The translations under genes and the position numbers were made by a program. A stretch of 64,000 bases of DNA, from the NCBI RefSeq assembly GCF_026788005.1, contig NZ_JABEPE010000011.1, forward strand, positions 62,001-126,000, read 5' to 3'. Below the pieces are notes generated by a model. That model saw only the letters and a list, made by a program, of their open reading frames with translations. It was not told where the DNA came from and ran no database searches. This document shows, piece by piece, positions 16,720 through 26,928 of this stretch (position 1 is the first letter of the stretch; every line of letters starts with the position of its first letter). Source of the DNA: Alteromonas sp. a30. Lineage in GTDB: Bacteria; Pseudomonadota; Gammaproteobacteria; Enterobacterales; Alteromonadaceae.

Positions 16720-19700
16720 TTAATGAAGCCGCTGAACGTTTTGCGTTTTTAATTTGTTGTGGGAAACTGTCCCCATGTTAATGGACGCACCATCTTCGAA
16801 ACGTAAGAAATACATTTCTTCAGACTCTCCAACATCTCTCGACAAAATAAGATCGGCGATACCGTTACCACTAAAATCATCAACAGCAATAAATTCAAGC
16901 TCGTCGAAAGGATGCGGCAAATCTACTTCGAATGCACTCAATGGCAAATACCCATCCATAAGCACTATTCGATAACTCTCTGTTAACTCACTTCGCACAA
17001 GAATATCCGGCTTATGATCGCCATCGAAATCGGCAACAGCAAGCACGTCTTCTTCGGCAAGAATTGGGCTAATTCCCTCTGGAGAAATACCTTCAACCGA
17101 ACGTCGATAAACGATTTCCGTGCCATTAAACATGTAAATATAGAAAAGCCCTAGGTCGTTATCACGAATTAACACATCAACATTGCCATCAATATCCATA
17201 TCTTGGGCAGTGACTACACTCCAATTCAAACGCCATGTCATTAACGGTAAATCCACATATTCGAGAACGTTATACTCTCCAATTAAGGCTATTTTCCAAT
17301 CTCCGGTTTTTAGGTTCCGTAACAATAAATCTGAGTAGCCATCCAAGTTAAAGTCTGCAACTGCCTGAGTCTCTACATCTAAATTATTGTCGATTTGGAA
17401 ATCCCCGCCACCAGTTCGTGTGTCACCACTCATGAAATGCGCATACCACGCGCCTGAGAATGAATTACGCACCAAAATATCGCTTTCACCATCGCCATCA
17501 AAGGAGCCAGTCCCCTGAAACTCCCACGCTGGATCAAGAGATAACCTATCGATATCCCCAGATATTGGCGCAGAAACACCTTCAAATAATTGAACTTGCC
17601 ACTGATGGCTTTCGTTGTCTCGGTACAATATATCGGCGAATCCATCACCGTTAAAATCTTGCACCGCGGCGGGTTTATCGTACGTTAATGGATCTCGCCC
17701 CAGCGCCACTTCATCACCATCGGACGTACCATCGGAGTCAGTGTCACTGTTTATAGGGCTCGTTCCTAGCCTATATTCTCTAAGATTACTTAAACCATCA
17801 TTGTCGGCGTCTCCATGCGCATCGGCTGCGGATAATGGGTCAAGTCCATTGGCTAGTTCATAGCTATCGGGAATAGTGTCGTTATCATCATCATTTTCCC
17901 TAGCATCAATAACGCCGTCACCATCCGTATCCACTTGCGGAAGCGGATCATATTCATCCGGATCAGAGGAATTTGGAATACCATCATTATCGATATCACG
18001 GTCTAGAGCATCTGGAATGCCATCAGAATCAACATCGTTGTCATTATTTGCATTGGCACCAATAACAAGCGCATAAGGAATAGTATTGATGAAACGGTTA
18101 CCATTTTTGTTGGTGAGTTCAATTTTCAATGTAAAATCAGACTTTTCAGCAACCAAAGGCAATGTCGTCGTATGCTCACCATCACCTAACCCGAGATAAA
18201 TAGTCCGCCATGCTTCCGGTGATCTACCTGATTTTCGAATAGCTAAAGATACCAATGTACTTTTATCACCATTACTAACATTGAGCTTTAATTGGTTATC
18301 GATCCGACTTATAGATTCACTTACAGCGCCAGATTGAGTCACTTCCAGATGTTGAATACCCGGAAATTTACCAGGGGAATTAATTTCATAGTCAACAGAT
18401 GCATTGAATAGATCGTTATAATAAACTGGAATCTGTCGATATCGAATATGAATCCGATGTGAGTCATTAAACGCTGACACGCGAAAAGCCCCTTCATCTT
18501 GGAAGTAGCTTAAAGCACGAGGAAGGTTTTTTCCATTTCGAAAGAGAAAAACTTCACTAAAGTCTTTTGATATATAAAATTTATTATTGAAACTATCTTT
18601 TACTAATCCAGCATCTCTAGAATCATAGATATAAGCATTCGATGGTGTTAACCGTAAAAAATTTGTAATTTTTTCAGCATCAGCAGACCAGTACCTTAAT
18701 GACTGACCAAAAGATACCTTGTTGCTATCAATGGTATGAACCACTTCATAGCCTTTTCGAGTGCCCGGTAGCTGGTTTTCTCTTTTACTAATGGTTCCAT
18801 CGGCATTAGGCTGCCAATGTCCCGTAGAGTGTATCGAGTTATCACTAGAATCATGAAACTCAATTAAAGGTCCCGGCGACGCCTCACTCAACTCTCCCGC
18901 AAAATGGTAAGAAACATTAATTTCATCCACACCAGTAGGAACTGAAAATGCTCGGTCGCCAAGTTTAAGTACAGTTCCATATCCTCGAAGCCCCTTATGA
19001 TTCCAATAAGTATCTTTATTTTCAGAAAGTGCGAGTTCAACCTCTTGTGAAGAAGAGAAGTCATCGTAAGCTCTGTTGAAACTAAAAAAGTCATAATTAC
19101 TGGCATCGTAATCACCAATATAATTATCAACAATAGTGAGGTCTGCTCCCTCTGGAAGGGCTGATGTGTATATCTCGGTTTGATACTGACCAGTGCAAGT
19201 CTCACACACCATAATAGTGGTCACTCTAATTAAATTCCCCCCGTTTTTAAGAAGTTCGATTTTACTATCGGTCGCAACGACACTAGAAAAATCAAACGGT
19301 GCACCATCTCTAGTTGTTTTATTCACCAAAAAGCGACGTGTTAAATCATTTTGGCTTATAGAAATAGATGACGGTGTTTGTATATCAACTTCCTTAACAA
19401 TAAAACCGACTTTAAAAGGTTCGGCAATGCCCTCTGGATACGAGCGATTTTCTATAGAAGCTCCAAAAGGTGAGATAGCTGAAACTAAAAGAACCTTTGG
19501 AATTGATAGCTTTTTGCTATTGTAAAAATTAGTAGGAGCTTTGGGTATAGAGTCTAGAGTCACAAGCGTTTCTGGATGCAAAATCCACGTATGATCAACC
19601 GCTGAGCTGATAGTCAAGGAAAGCACTTCGTTATACTCATACTCAACAGGTATTGTTAAACGGTTGTCATCATTCTCTATTTGAATGCTAAAAAACCACC

Positions 19701-21405
19701 CACCAATACCAACTTGACGATAAGTTAATTGACTAATGTCCACAGAGGTTTCAACACTTATCGCTTTTGATTTACCAGGAGCTAAAGTGACGCTCGATTC
19801 AGAAAAGCTAACCGAAGTGTGAGATGGCACAGAACTCGTATTAAGGGTTAATGTTTGGCTACTTTCTGAGGTATTGGTTAACCTAATTTGCTTAGTTACA
19901 ACCCATGTATCCCCTGTATCTTCGACTTGTCCTAAAAATAACGTTGGCTTATCCACTATAATATTATTTTGAACAGCTTGAGCTATATCCAGCCTACCTG
20001 AGCCAACAACATAAGGCTCGTATTGCAACTCAAGCGCTCCACTAATAAGTTGCGACTTAATTTCAAAAACAGATAATTTTGGCTTAGCTTGCATTAATAA
20101 AGCGGCCGCCCCAGCTACATGAGGACTTGCCATACTAGTTCCCGAAAGTTCTTTGAGATTATGGCGTGGAGAAGCGGCAGTGATATTCTCACCTGGAGCT
20201 GAAATTTCTGGCTTAATATAGCTTGTACCTTTTGCAGAGCCTTTACTACTAAATGAAGAAGGAATTGCAAGATCATTTACTGAACCAACCGTTAGAACAT
20301 GTTCGGCAGCTGCGGGAGAACCGATTGATTCATAATCACCATCATTACCTGCCGCAGCAACAACTAAAACGCCCTCTAAAAACGCCTCATTGGATGCTTG
20401 GCTTAAAATATCATCGAACGAGCCTCCTCCGCCAAGACTCATATTAATAATATCAACAGCATCATCAGTTGCTGGGTTTTGATCAGGATCTACAGATCTT
20501 TCAATCCCCTGAATAATAGTACTAACAAATCCATCAGCGTTTTCATCCAGCACCCTATATGCATATATTTTTGCATCAGGGGCAACACCCGATACCCAAG
20601 AAGAAGACGCTACAATTGACGCAACATGTGTACCGTGCCCATTCTCATCGTATGGGTCATCATCATCTGATACAAAATCATACCCCCCCATAACCTTACA
20701 ATTAACACCTAAGCACCTTCCTAAAGCGGCATGTGTATAATCAACACCTGTATCTAATATAGCAACACGAATACCTTCGCCTGTTATATTTCTTCCTGAT
20801 GAATCTTTCATTCGCCAAACTCGGTTTGCGCCAATTGAGGGAACACTTTCATCCAAAAATGCTTGGACTTTTCTGTCTTCATAAACCGCTTTTACACCGG
20901 AAATGGCCTTAATTTTTTCGATATTGTCTTCAGAAGCTTCAACAACAAGGGTATTCACCAAACGATGGTTAGTGCCAAGTAGTGAATATGGAATCCCTTT
21001 GGCTTTAGCTTCAGCTAAAACACCTTGCTGCTGACGCGCTATGGCGGACTGTTGACGAGAAAGGGCATCTGCAAGAATTTGCTTTTGTCGCGCATCATTA
21101 ACGTTATTCTGAGATGACGGGCTTTGTAATTTTGCTCGACGCTTGAGCACTGAAAGAGATGGCTCTTTCAGTTGTATAATGTAGCGCTTTTTTTGTGGTG
21201 ATTCCTCAGAAGAGGTTTTGACAAAGGGCTTCTTGCCATCACCTACGTAGTTTAACGTAATAGTCCCATTTTCAGGCACTTGCCAAGATTGCAAACTTCC
21301 ATCTTTCTTTTTTAGATTAAGCGTGCGATCTGATTCATAAAAGGTGGCTTCCTGTGCAACCGCACCAAAGCAAAAGGTGGCAACACATAACGATAGGTAC
21401 TTCAT
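16720..21405 (-). CDS. Large secreted subtilisin-family protease with TSP3 and FG-GAP-like repeats
   Basis: A 1561-residue exported S8 peptidase. Start is set at 21405, where AGGAA precedes ATG and a signal peptide follows (to about AVAQ18). An inhibitor I9-like propeptide (about 72-180) precedes the catalytic domain with D218 (VAILDTGVD), H257 (NGHGTHVAS) and S424 (SGTSMASPHV). A long beta-rich region follows. Around residues 1155-1275 are acidic calcium-binding TSP3-type repeats (DSDGIPDALDRDIDNDGIP), then five or more FG-GAP/VCBS-like units with DFNGDGFADILYR patterns. No C-terminal sorting tail such as GlyGly-CTERM is visible. Likely degrades extracellular protein or acts at the surface. 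It is a single-gene unit closed by a terminator. Confidence 0.92.
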   Translation of the reverse strand: MKYLSLCVATFCFGAVAQEATFYESDRTLNLKKKDGSLQSWQVPENGTITLNYVGDGKKPFVKTSSEESPQKKRYIIQLKEPSLSVLKRRAKLQSPSSQNNVNDARQKQILADALSRQQSAIARQQQGVLAEAKAKGIPYSLLGTNHRLVNTLVVEASEDNIEKIKAISGVKAVYEDRKVQAFLDESVPSIGANRVWRMKDSSGRNITGEGIRVAILDTGVDYTHAALGRCLGVNCKVMGGYDFVSDDDDPYDENGHGTHVASIVASSSWVSGVAPDAKIYAYRVLDENADGFVSTIIQGIERSVDPDQNPATDDAVDIINMSLGGGGSFDDILSQASNEAFLEGVLVVAAAGNDGDYESIGSPAAAEHVLTVGSVNDLAIPSSFSSKGSAKGTSYIKPEISAPGENITAASPRHNLKELSGTSMASPHVAGAAALLMQAKPKLSVFEIKSQLISGALELQYEPYVVGSGRLDIAQAVQNNIIVDKPTLFLGQVEDTGDTWVVTKQIRLTNTSESSQTLTLNTSSVPSHTSVSFSESSVTLAPGKSKAISVETSVDISQLTYRQVGIGGWFFSIQIENDDNRLTIPVEYEYNEVLSLTISSAVDHTWILHPETLVTLDSIPKAPTNFYNSKKLSIPKVLLVSAISPFGASIENRSYPEGIAEPFKVGFIVKEVDIQTPSSISISQNDLTRRFLVNKTTRDGAPFDFSSVVATDSKIELLKNGGNLIRVTTIMVCETCTGQYQTEIYTSALPEGADLTIVDNYIGDYDASNYDFFSFNRAYDDFSSSQEVELALSENKDTYWNHKGLRGYGTVLKLGDRAFSVPTGVDEINVSYHFAGELSEASPGPLIEFHDSSDNSIHSTGHWQPNADGTISKRENQLPGTRKGYEVVHTIDSNKVSFGQSLRYWSADAEKITNFLRLTPSNAYIYDSRDAGLVKDSFNNKFYISKDFSEVFLFRNGKNLPRALSYFQDEGAFRVSAFNDSHRIHIRYRQIPVYYNDLFNASVDYEINSPGKFPGIQHLEVTQSGAVSESISRIDNQLKLNVSNGDKSTLVSLAIRKSGRSPEAWRTIYLGLGDGEHTTTLPLVAEKSDFTLKIELTNKNGNRFINTIPYALVIGANANNDNDVDSDGIPDALDRDIDNDGIPNSSDPDEYDPLPQVDTDGDGVIDARENDDDNDTIPDSYELANGLDPLSAADAHGDADNDGLSNLREYRLGTSPINSDTDSDGTSDGDEVALGRDPLTYDKPAAVQDFNGDGFADILYRDNESHQWQVQLFEGVSAPISGDIDRLSLDPAWEFQGTGSFDGDGESDILVRNSFSGAWYAHFMSGDTRTGGGDFQIDNNLDVETQAVADFNLDGYSDLLLRNLKTGDWKIALIGEYNVLEYVDLPLMTWRLNWSVVTAQDMDIDGNVDVLIRDNDLGLFYIYMFNGTEIVYRRSVEGISPEGISPILAEEDVLAVADFDGDHKPDILVRSELTESYRIVLMDGYLPLSAFEVDLPHPFDELEFIAVDDFSGNGIADLILSRDVGESEEMYFLRFEDGASINMGTVSHNKLKTQNVQRLH

Positions 21406-21608
21406 TTCTATTCCTAAAACTTCCAAACTGCGTTCAACGATTCAAGATGGCAACTTTTCTAATACTTGCTGCTCATCCCCTCCCGTTTTTAGGTGAGTTG
21501 ATGTTGACGCGTTTCCTTGACCAAAACTCAGGCAACAGTATATCAAAATACATGCTGAGAATTTTATATTTTTGTACCGCCCTCCTATAACGAAAAAACG
21601 GTATAACA

Positions 21609-21648
21609 AAAAAACCGAACGCCTAAATAAATAGGCCATCCGGTTTTT
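21609..21648 (-). terminator. Intrinsic terminator downstream of acnB
   Basis: On the minus strand the arms ACCGGatgGCCT and AGGCgttCGGTTTTTTTT form an interrupted stem (GCCT/AGGC plus CCG/CGG) followed by a long U tract, about 50 bases after the acnB stop. It separates acnB from the subtilase gene. Confidence 0.75.
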
Positions 21649-21698
21649 ATTTTATGCAGTTGGGGGATACTTTAACGCTCCCCCATGGCAAACATTAT

Positions 21699-24311
21699 TT
21701 ATTCAACGTTTAGTGCAGGAATAATGTTCTTCTGCGCTTCTTCCTCAGCCTTCTTAAAGTCAGGCATTTGGTCGAAGTTCAAGTATTTAAACACTTCACC
21801 GCTCATTGAGTTGATCTTGTTAGCGTATTCCATGTATTCAGCCGCAGAAGGCAGCTTACCTAGAATCGCACCAACAGACGCTAGCTCAGCAGACGTTAAG
21901 TAAACGTTCGCGCCATCACCTAAACGGTTCGGGAAGTTACGTGTAGAAGTAGAAAGCACTGTTGTACCTGCTGCTACACGCGCTTGGTTACCCATACATA
22001 GTGAACATCCCGGCATTTCTGTACGCACACCAGCACGGCCATAAATGTTGTAGTAACCTTCTTCCATTAATTGCGCTCTGTCCATCTTCGTTGGTGGAGA
22101 CATCCACAAGCGTGTTTTCAATGGCTCTTTGTTTTGATCAAGCAACTTACCCGCAGCGCGGAAGTGACCGATGTTAGTCATACAAGAACCGATGAAGACT
22201 TCGTCTACTTTATCGCCAGCAACGTCTGATAATGTTTTCGCATCATCTGGGTCGTTCGGGCAACAAACAATTGGTTCTTTGATTTCATTTAAGTCAATTT
22301 CGATTACTTCTGCGTATTCTGCATCCGCATCCGCTTCCATCAACTCAGGATTAGCTAACCATGCTTCCATATTTTTCGCACGACGCTCTAATGTACGTGG
22401 GTCGCCGTAACCTTCGTTAATCATCCAACGTAACATAGTGATGTTTGAACGCAGGTATTCAGAAATGGATTCTTCGGAAAGCTTGATAGTACAACCTGCC
22501 GCAGAACGCTCAGCAGACGCATCAGAAAGTTCGAACGCTTGCTCAACGGTTAGGTTTTCCAACCCTTCAATTTCTAGCACACGACCAGAGAACGCATTCT
22601 TCTTGCCTTTCTTCTCAACGGTTAATAAACCGGTTTTGATGGCGTATAAAGGAATAGCGTGTACAAGGTCACGTAGTGTGATACCCGGCTGCATTTCACC
22701 TTTGAAGCGAACCAATACTGATTCAGGCATATCCAACGGCATTACGCCAGTTGCGGCTGCGAAAGCAACCAAACCAGAACCCGCAGGGAAGGAAATACCA
22801 AGAGGGAAACGTGTATGTGAGTCACCGCCGGTACCGACTGTGTCTGGCAACAACATGCGGTTCAACCAGCTATGGATGATACCGTCGCCCGGACGAAGTG
22901 ATACACCACCACGGTTCATGATGAAATCAGGTAGAGTGTGCTGTGTATCAATATCAACAGGCTTCGGATACGCCGCCGTATGACAGAAAGACTGCATGGT
23001 TAAATCAGCAGAGAAGCCCAAACAAGCCAAATCTTTCAACTCATCGCGCGTCATTGGACCGGTTGTGTCCTGAGAGCCTACCGTGGTCATTTTTGGCTCG
23101 CAGTATGTGCCTGGGCGAATACCTTCAACACCACATGCTTTACCAACCATTTTCTGCGCTAATGAGAAACCTTTGCCTGAATCAACTGGCTGCACTGGCT
23201 TACGGAATAACTCCGTTGGTTCTAACCCCAATGCTGTACGCGCTCTGTCTGTTAAGCCACGACCAATAATCAAGTTAATACGACCACCAGCACGGACTTC
23301 ATCCAAAATCACTTTTGATTTGTATTCATATTCAGCAAGTACGTCACCTGTTTCAGCATTCGTGATTTTGCCTTCTAATGGGTAAATGTCGATAACATCG
23401 CCCATGTTCATTTTTTCTACATCAGCTTCAAATACTAATGCACCGGCATCTTCCATGGTGTTGAAGAAGATTGGCGCTACTTTGCCACCAATACAAATAC
23501 CGCCGCCGCGCTTGTTGGGCACGCCAGGTAAATCTTCACCGAAGAACCAAAGCACTGAGTTAGTTGCAGACTTACGAGAAGAACCAGTACCCACAACGTC
23601 ACCGACGAAAGCAACTGGATAACCTTTAGATTTAACTTCTTCGATTTGCGCTAAAGGACCCACTTCAGCATGCGCTTCAGGCGTTAGTCCATCGCGTGTC
23701 ATTTTGTACATGGCACGTGCATGTAGGGGAATATCAGGACGAGACCATGCGTCTGGTGCGGGAGATAAATCGTCCGTGTTAGTTTCACCTGTTACTTTGA
23801 AAACAGAAACTGTGATTTTTTCAGGGATATCTGGACGAGAAGTGAACCATTCAGCTTCTGCCCAAGATTCGATAACCGCTTTAGCGTGGCTGTTGCCCGC
23901 TTTCATCTTATCTTCAACGTCATGGAACGCATCGAACATCAACAAGGTGTGCTTCAATTCTGTAGCCGCTAATTCAGCCAAATCGGCATCATCTAACAAC
24001 TCAACCAAGGTTAAGATGTTGTAGCCACCGTGCATGTTACCAAGTAACTTTACTGCGGCTTCTTTGCCAATCACAGGAGAAGTCGCTTCACCCTTAACAA
24101 TAGCGCTCAAAAATCCGGCTTTAACGTAAGCCGCTTCATCCACACCAGGGGGCACACGTTCAGAGAGCAACTCTAGTAAGAAGTCCTCTTCACCGGCAGG
24201 CGGGTTTTTCAATAATTCAACTAAATCTGCAACCTGATCCGCACTTAGGGGTTTCGCTGGAATCCCTAGCGCAGCACGCTCTTCTACGTGCGCACGATAA
24301 GCTTCTAACAC
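21699..24311 (-). CDS. acnB: Aconitate hydratase B
   Basis: AcnB interconverts citrate and isocitrate in the TCA cycle using a 4Fe-4S cluster. The 870-residue protein matches the E. coli enzyme (865). The N-terminal HEAT-like domain ([20 protein letters not shown]) precedes the swivel domain ([18 protein letters not shown]), a feature of the B type. Cluster ligands are seen in [14 protein letters not shown] and in [10 protein letters not shown]. Catalytic segments [16 protein letters not shown] and [12 protein letters not shown] are intact. The start is GTG at 24311 with AGAGGAA upstream, corresponding exactly to the E. coli N-terminus. E. coli AcnB also binds its own mRNA when the cluster is lost. 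Confidence 0.98.
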   Translation of the reverse strand: MLEAYRAHVEERAALGIPAKPLSADQVADLVELLKNPPAGEEDFLLELLSERVPPGVDEAAYVKAGFLSAIVKGEATSPVIGKEAAVKLLGNMHGGYNILTLVELLDDADLAELAATELKHTLLMFDAFHDVEDKMKAGNSHAKAVIESWAEAEWFTSRPDIPEKITVSVFKVTGETNTDDLSPAPDAWSRPDIPLHARAMYKMTRDGLTPEAHAEVGPLAQIEEVKSKGYPVAFVGDVVGTGSSRKSATNSVLWFFGEDLPGVPNKRGGGICIGGKVAPIFFNTMEDAGALVFEADVEKMNMGDVIDIYPLEGKITNAETGDVLAEYEYKSKVILDEVRAGGRINLIIGRGLTDRARTALGLEPTELFRKPVQPVDSGKGFSLAQKMVGKACGVEGIRPGTYCEPKMTTVGSQDTTGPMTRDELKDLACLGFSADLTMQSFCHTAAYPKPVDIDTQHTLPDFIMNRGGVSLRPGDGIIHSWLNRMLLPDTVGTGGDSHTRFPLGISFPAGSGLVAFAAATGVMPLDMPESVLVRFKGEMQPGITLRDLVHAIPLYAIKTGLLTVEKKGKKNAFSGRVLEIEGLENLTVEQAFELSDASAERSAAGCTIKLSEESISEYLRSNITMLRWMINEGYGDPRTLERRAKNMEAWLANPELMEADADAEYAEVIEIDLNEIKEPIVCCPNDPDDAKTLSDVAGDKVDEVFIGSCMTNIGHFRAAGKLLDQNKEPLKTRLWMSPPTKMDRAQLMEEGYYNIYGRAGVRTEMPGCSLCMGNQARVAAGTTVLSTSTRNFPNRLGDGANVYLTSAELASVGAILGKLPSAAEYMEYANKINSMSGEVFKYLNFDQMPDFKKAEEEAQKNIIPALNVE

Positions 24312-24588
24312 GGCAATGTTCCTCTTGTTTAACTAAGGCACAACAAAATGTGTTTCATAGTTTAGATTTTAAGGGGGCGCAGTATAAAGAAATACGCCGC
24401 AAATTTAAATTAGCTCTGGCTTTTATTTACTTATAACCATCATAATTTTCAATTATATGAATAGGCATTTCTATTCTCATGAGTGATATTTCAACCTCAT
24501 ATCACTCCCTGCTCATATATGCGCTAGAATAATAAATAAGGATAAAAGCGCTTCGCACCATCACTTAACCCAAAAAGTATAGTTCACT
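24312..24588. promoter_or_regulatory. Divergent control region of acnB and the DUF454 gene
   Basis: A 277-base AT-rich gap between divergently transcribed genes. It contains a perfect nine-base inverted repeat GAGTGATAT / ATATCACTC (24481-24489 and 24499-24507) with a nine-base spacer, 170 bases upstream of the acnB start. It could be an operator or a leader hairpin; no U tract follows on either strand. No confident -35/-10 pair was chosen. Confidence 0.4.
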
Positions 24589-24942
24589 ATGTATCTACTT
24601 ACCGCCGCAGGATTGTTATCCCTTGCGCTAGGCATTATCGGGATGTTTCTCCCCGTGTTACCGACAACACCATTTGTACTGTTGGCGGCAGGTTGTTTTG
24701 CCAAATCCTCCCCACGCTTACACTTATGGCTTCGCAATTCATCCCTTTTTGGCAATATTTTGGTTAATTGGGAGACCAAGCGCTGCATTCCAGCCAAATC
24801 TAAAGCGCTTGCAATCACTATGATTGTGTTATTCGGTGGTTCTTCTGTGCTGTTTGCCGTTCCCTCTGGTGCACCACAAATCGGCGCAGGATTGCTCGTT
24901 TTGATTGGCTTAGTTGTTGTGCTTAGACTAAAAACTTGCTGA
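24589..24942 (+). CDS. DUF454 (YbaN-like) inner membrane protein
   Basis: A 117-residue protein with hydrophobic segments at about 3-22, 28-40, 72-88 and 93-112. The first part GIIGMFLPVLPTTPFVLLAAGCFAKSSPR is the clear DUF454/YbaN signature, followed by W-L-x-N-x-x-x-F-G (WLRNSSLFGNIL) and the basic loop KSKALAIT. The family function is unknown; E. coli YbaN lies near priC and apt, but here the gene is alone, with its promoter opposite acnB. No good ribosome site precedes the ATG. Confidence 0.88.
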   Translation: MYLLTAAGLLSLALGIIGMFLPVLPTTPFVLLAAGCFAKSSPRLHLWLRNSSLFGNILVNWETKRCIPAKSKALAITMIVLFGGSSVLFAVPSGAPQIGAGLLVLIGLVVVLRLKTC

Positions 24943-25090
24943 AAAATACAAACCTGAATGTTAAAAAAATGTAATGAATACGTATGCGTTACGTTGTTTC
25001 ACTCATCAGATTAGATAAAAATTCCTAGTCTATCGAATCGGCCTATCGACCATAGAAACTTCCGACAACGAAGGGAAAGGCGAAGACAAC

Positions 25091-25858
25091 GTGCTACAAC
25101 AATCACTACAACAAACTCGCTCGACGCAAATTATCAGCCACTTAACAGCCTTAAGCGCGACTCAAGCTTTACTGACTCGGAAGCCCCCTTCAACTTCTAC
25201 TGGCATCAAGCTACTGCATTTTCACGTTATTAATACGCCAGATAAAACTGCGCAATACTTTGAAAACAGTGCTTGGCTAAATGAAGTGCAACATATTGCT
25301 TATCAATACCAACGGGCTAAGAATGTAAAAAGAGTGCTCTTTTCAGATGGCATACTGTGCGATCTCCACCTGCACTCATCAACCGAGTTATGCGATCACT
25401 CGCGTTCGCAATGGAATGTAGTTTGGGAAAAACCGGGCTATCAACTCACCGCCTACCCAAGCCACTCTCTCCCTTGCCTTGAAACTCAAACTGAATGGCT
25501 ACTAGGCGAGCTTTTAACGCACCTCACATTAGGGTTGCGCTGCTTTGCCAATGGGGAAAAACTCGCCGCATTCCAATGCATTCAACAACGCTCGTTAAAT
25601 CACTTGTTAACACTTCTTGCATTGAAACATTTTCCAGAGAAGTATCATGACTCGACGTTCAATTGGGAACAGCACTTTCCTGAACTTGCAGGCAAACTCA
25701 ATCAATTAGCACCGGGGTATGAAGCGAGCCCAGAAGCAGCACAGAGCATCATTGAACATCTCAGCCAATTACATAATTTCAATCATTTTATTAAAGACCA
25801 GATATTAAATTTGATTAGCGCATGTTTAAAATCTAACGAGCGAAACTCAGTATCATGA
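25091..25858 (+). CDS. Unrecognised protein with nucleotidyltransferase-like layout
   Basis: A 255-residue soluble protein starting with GTG (AAGG about ten bases upstream). I do not recognise it with certainty. The segment RVLFSDGILCDLHLHSS resembles the second acidic strand of aminoglycoside and lincosamide nucleotidyltransferases (FxDGxxxDL), and the helix FANGEKLAAFQCIQQRSLNHLLTLLALKH resembles the helix following it in that superfamily. However, the usual N-terminal GSx10DxD motif is not visible, so any catalytic activity is doubtful. It lies alone between the DUF454 gene and an alpha/beta hydrolase gene. Alternative: a degenerate, non-catalytic member or an unrelated helical protein. 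Confidence 0.5.
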   Translation: MLQQSLQQTRSTQIISHLTALSATQALLTRKPPSTSTGIKLLHFHVINTPDKTAQYFENSAWLNEVQHIAYQYQRAKNVKRVLFSDGILCDLHLHSSTELCDHSRSQWNVVWEKPGYQLTAYPSHSLPCLETQTEWLLGELLTHLTLGLRCFANGEKLAAFQCIQQRSLNHLLTLLALKHFPEKYHDSTFNWEQHFPELAGKLNQLAPGYEASPEAAQSIIEHLSQLHNFNHFIKDQILNLISACLKSNERNSVS

Positions 25859-26022
25859 ACAATAATGCTTGTGCTAAGCAACATTGATAATGAGGAATGT
25901 TGCTTTACCACATTAGTTAATTAACCGAGTTATTTAGCCGTGGTATTCTCTCTATTGAGCTGGTTGCTTTAAGCCTATACTATCAAGGTATATTTTTTTC
26001 TTTTCCTAGGAGCGCTTCCCCA

Positions 26023-26928
26023 ATGCCCGCCGTGCCTTACCACTCGGAAAAAGTATACGATTGCAACGGTATTCAATTAGCCTGTGATAGCTTTGGCGAT
26101 CCTGAAAATCCCGTCATTTTGTTAATCATGGGGCTGGCAACCCAGCTAATTCACTGGGATGAACCTTTTTGCGAACAACTCGCCGCCGAAGGTTATTGGG
26201 TGATTCGATTCGACAATCGAGATATTGGTCATAGCCAGTGTTTACATCATCTTGGACTACCCAACTTTTTTAAGCTCGCGGGAAATCACTACTTCAATAC
26301 CCATTTCAACGCGCCTTACAGTTTGCAAGATATGGCAAACGATAGCGTCCACTTGCTGGATGCTTTGGGTGTTGAGAAAGCTCATATTATCGGTGCCTCT
26401 ATGGGTGGCATGATTGCACAATTAGTCGCAATTCATCACCCTGAACGCGTGTTAAGCCTAACATCGATTATGTCTGCAACTGGCGATAAAAAGCTGATGC
26501 GTCCTACCACCAAAATGTCACTGTTTATGATGCGCCCACCTCCACGCGAAGCCAACCGACACATAGCTCACACAATGAAAATGTGGCGTATTTTGCACGG
26601 TAAAGACTATCCATTTGAAGAAGAAAGAGTCCGCAATATTGTAACGACCTCTCTTAAAAGAGGCTTTTATCCAAGTGGTGTAATGCGTCAGCTAAGTGCG
26701 ATTATCTCTGCAAAAGACAGGTCGCCACTTCTCAAAAATTTGTCTATTCCAACGCTCATATTCCACGGGGAAAAAGACCCACTCGTGCCTGTTGCCAACG
26801 GCCTCGCCACCGCTGCGGCAATTCCCGGAGCAACATTAAAAATCATTAAAGGCATGGGACACACTATCCCCAATGTGGTGTGGCAACAACTCATTTCTGA
26901 TGTATTAAAATTGATTCGGCTGAGCTAA
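26023..26928 (+). CDS. Alpha/beta hydrolase
   Basis: A 301-residue cytoplasmic hydrolase with a complete catalytic triad: the nucleophile Ser in GASMGGMIAQ, Asp in FHGEKDPLVPV and His in GMGHTIP. The oxyanion-hole region lies in ILLIMGLATQLIHWDEPFCEQLA and is followed by the standard FDNRDIGHS. Related proteins include esterases, haloperoxidase-like enzymes and polyketide-tailoring hydrolases such as RdmC; the substrate cannot be inferred. TAGGAG lies eleven bases upstream of the ATG. Its stop codon overlaps the stop of the convergent alkC-like gene by two bases (26926-26927), leaving no room for a separate terminator. Confidence 0.88.
   Translation: MPAVPYHSEKVYDCNGIQLACDSFGDPENPVILLIMGLATQLIHWDEPFCEQLAAEGYWVIRFDNRDIGHSQCLHHLGLPNFFKLAGNHYFNTHFNAPYSLQDMANDSVHLLDALGVEKAHIIGASMGGMIAQLVAIHHPERVLSLTSIMSATGDKKLMRPTTKMSLFMMRPPPREANRHIAHTMKMWRILHGKDYPFEEERVRNIVTTSLKRGFYPSGVMRQLSAIISAKDRSPLLKNLSIPTLIFHGEKDPLVPVANGLATAAAIPGATLKIIKGMGHTIPNVVWQQLISDVLKLIRLS

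Noticed and set aside
22438-22983. A 181-codon plus-strand frame
   Set aside because: It is antisense to acnB, whose protein is fully conserved.
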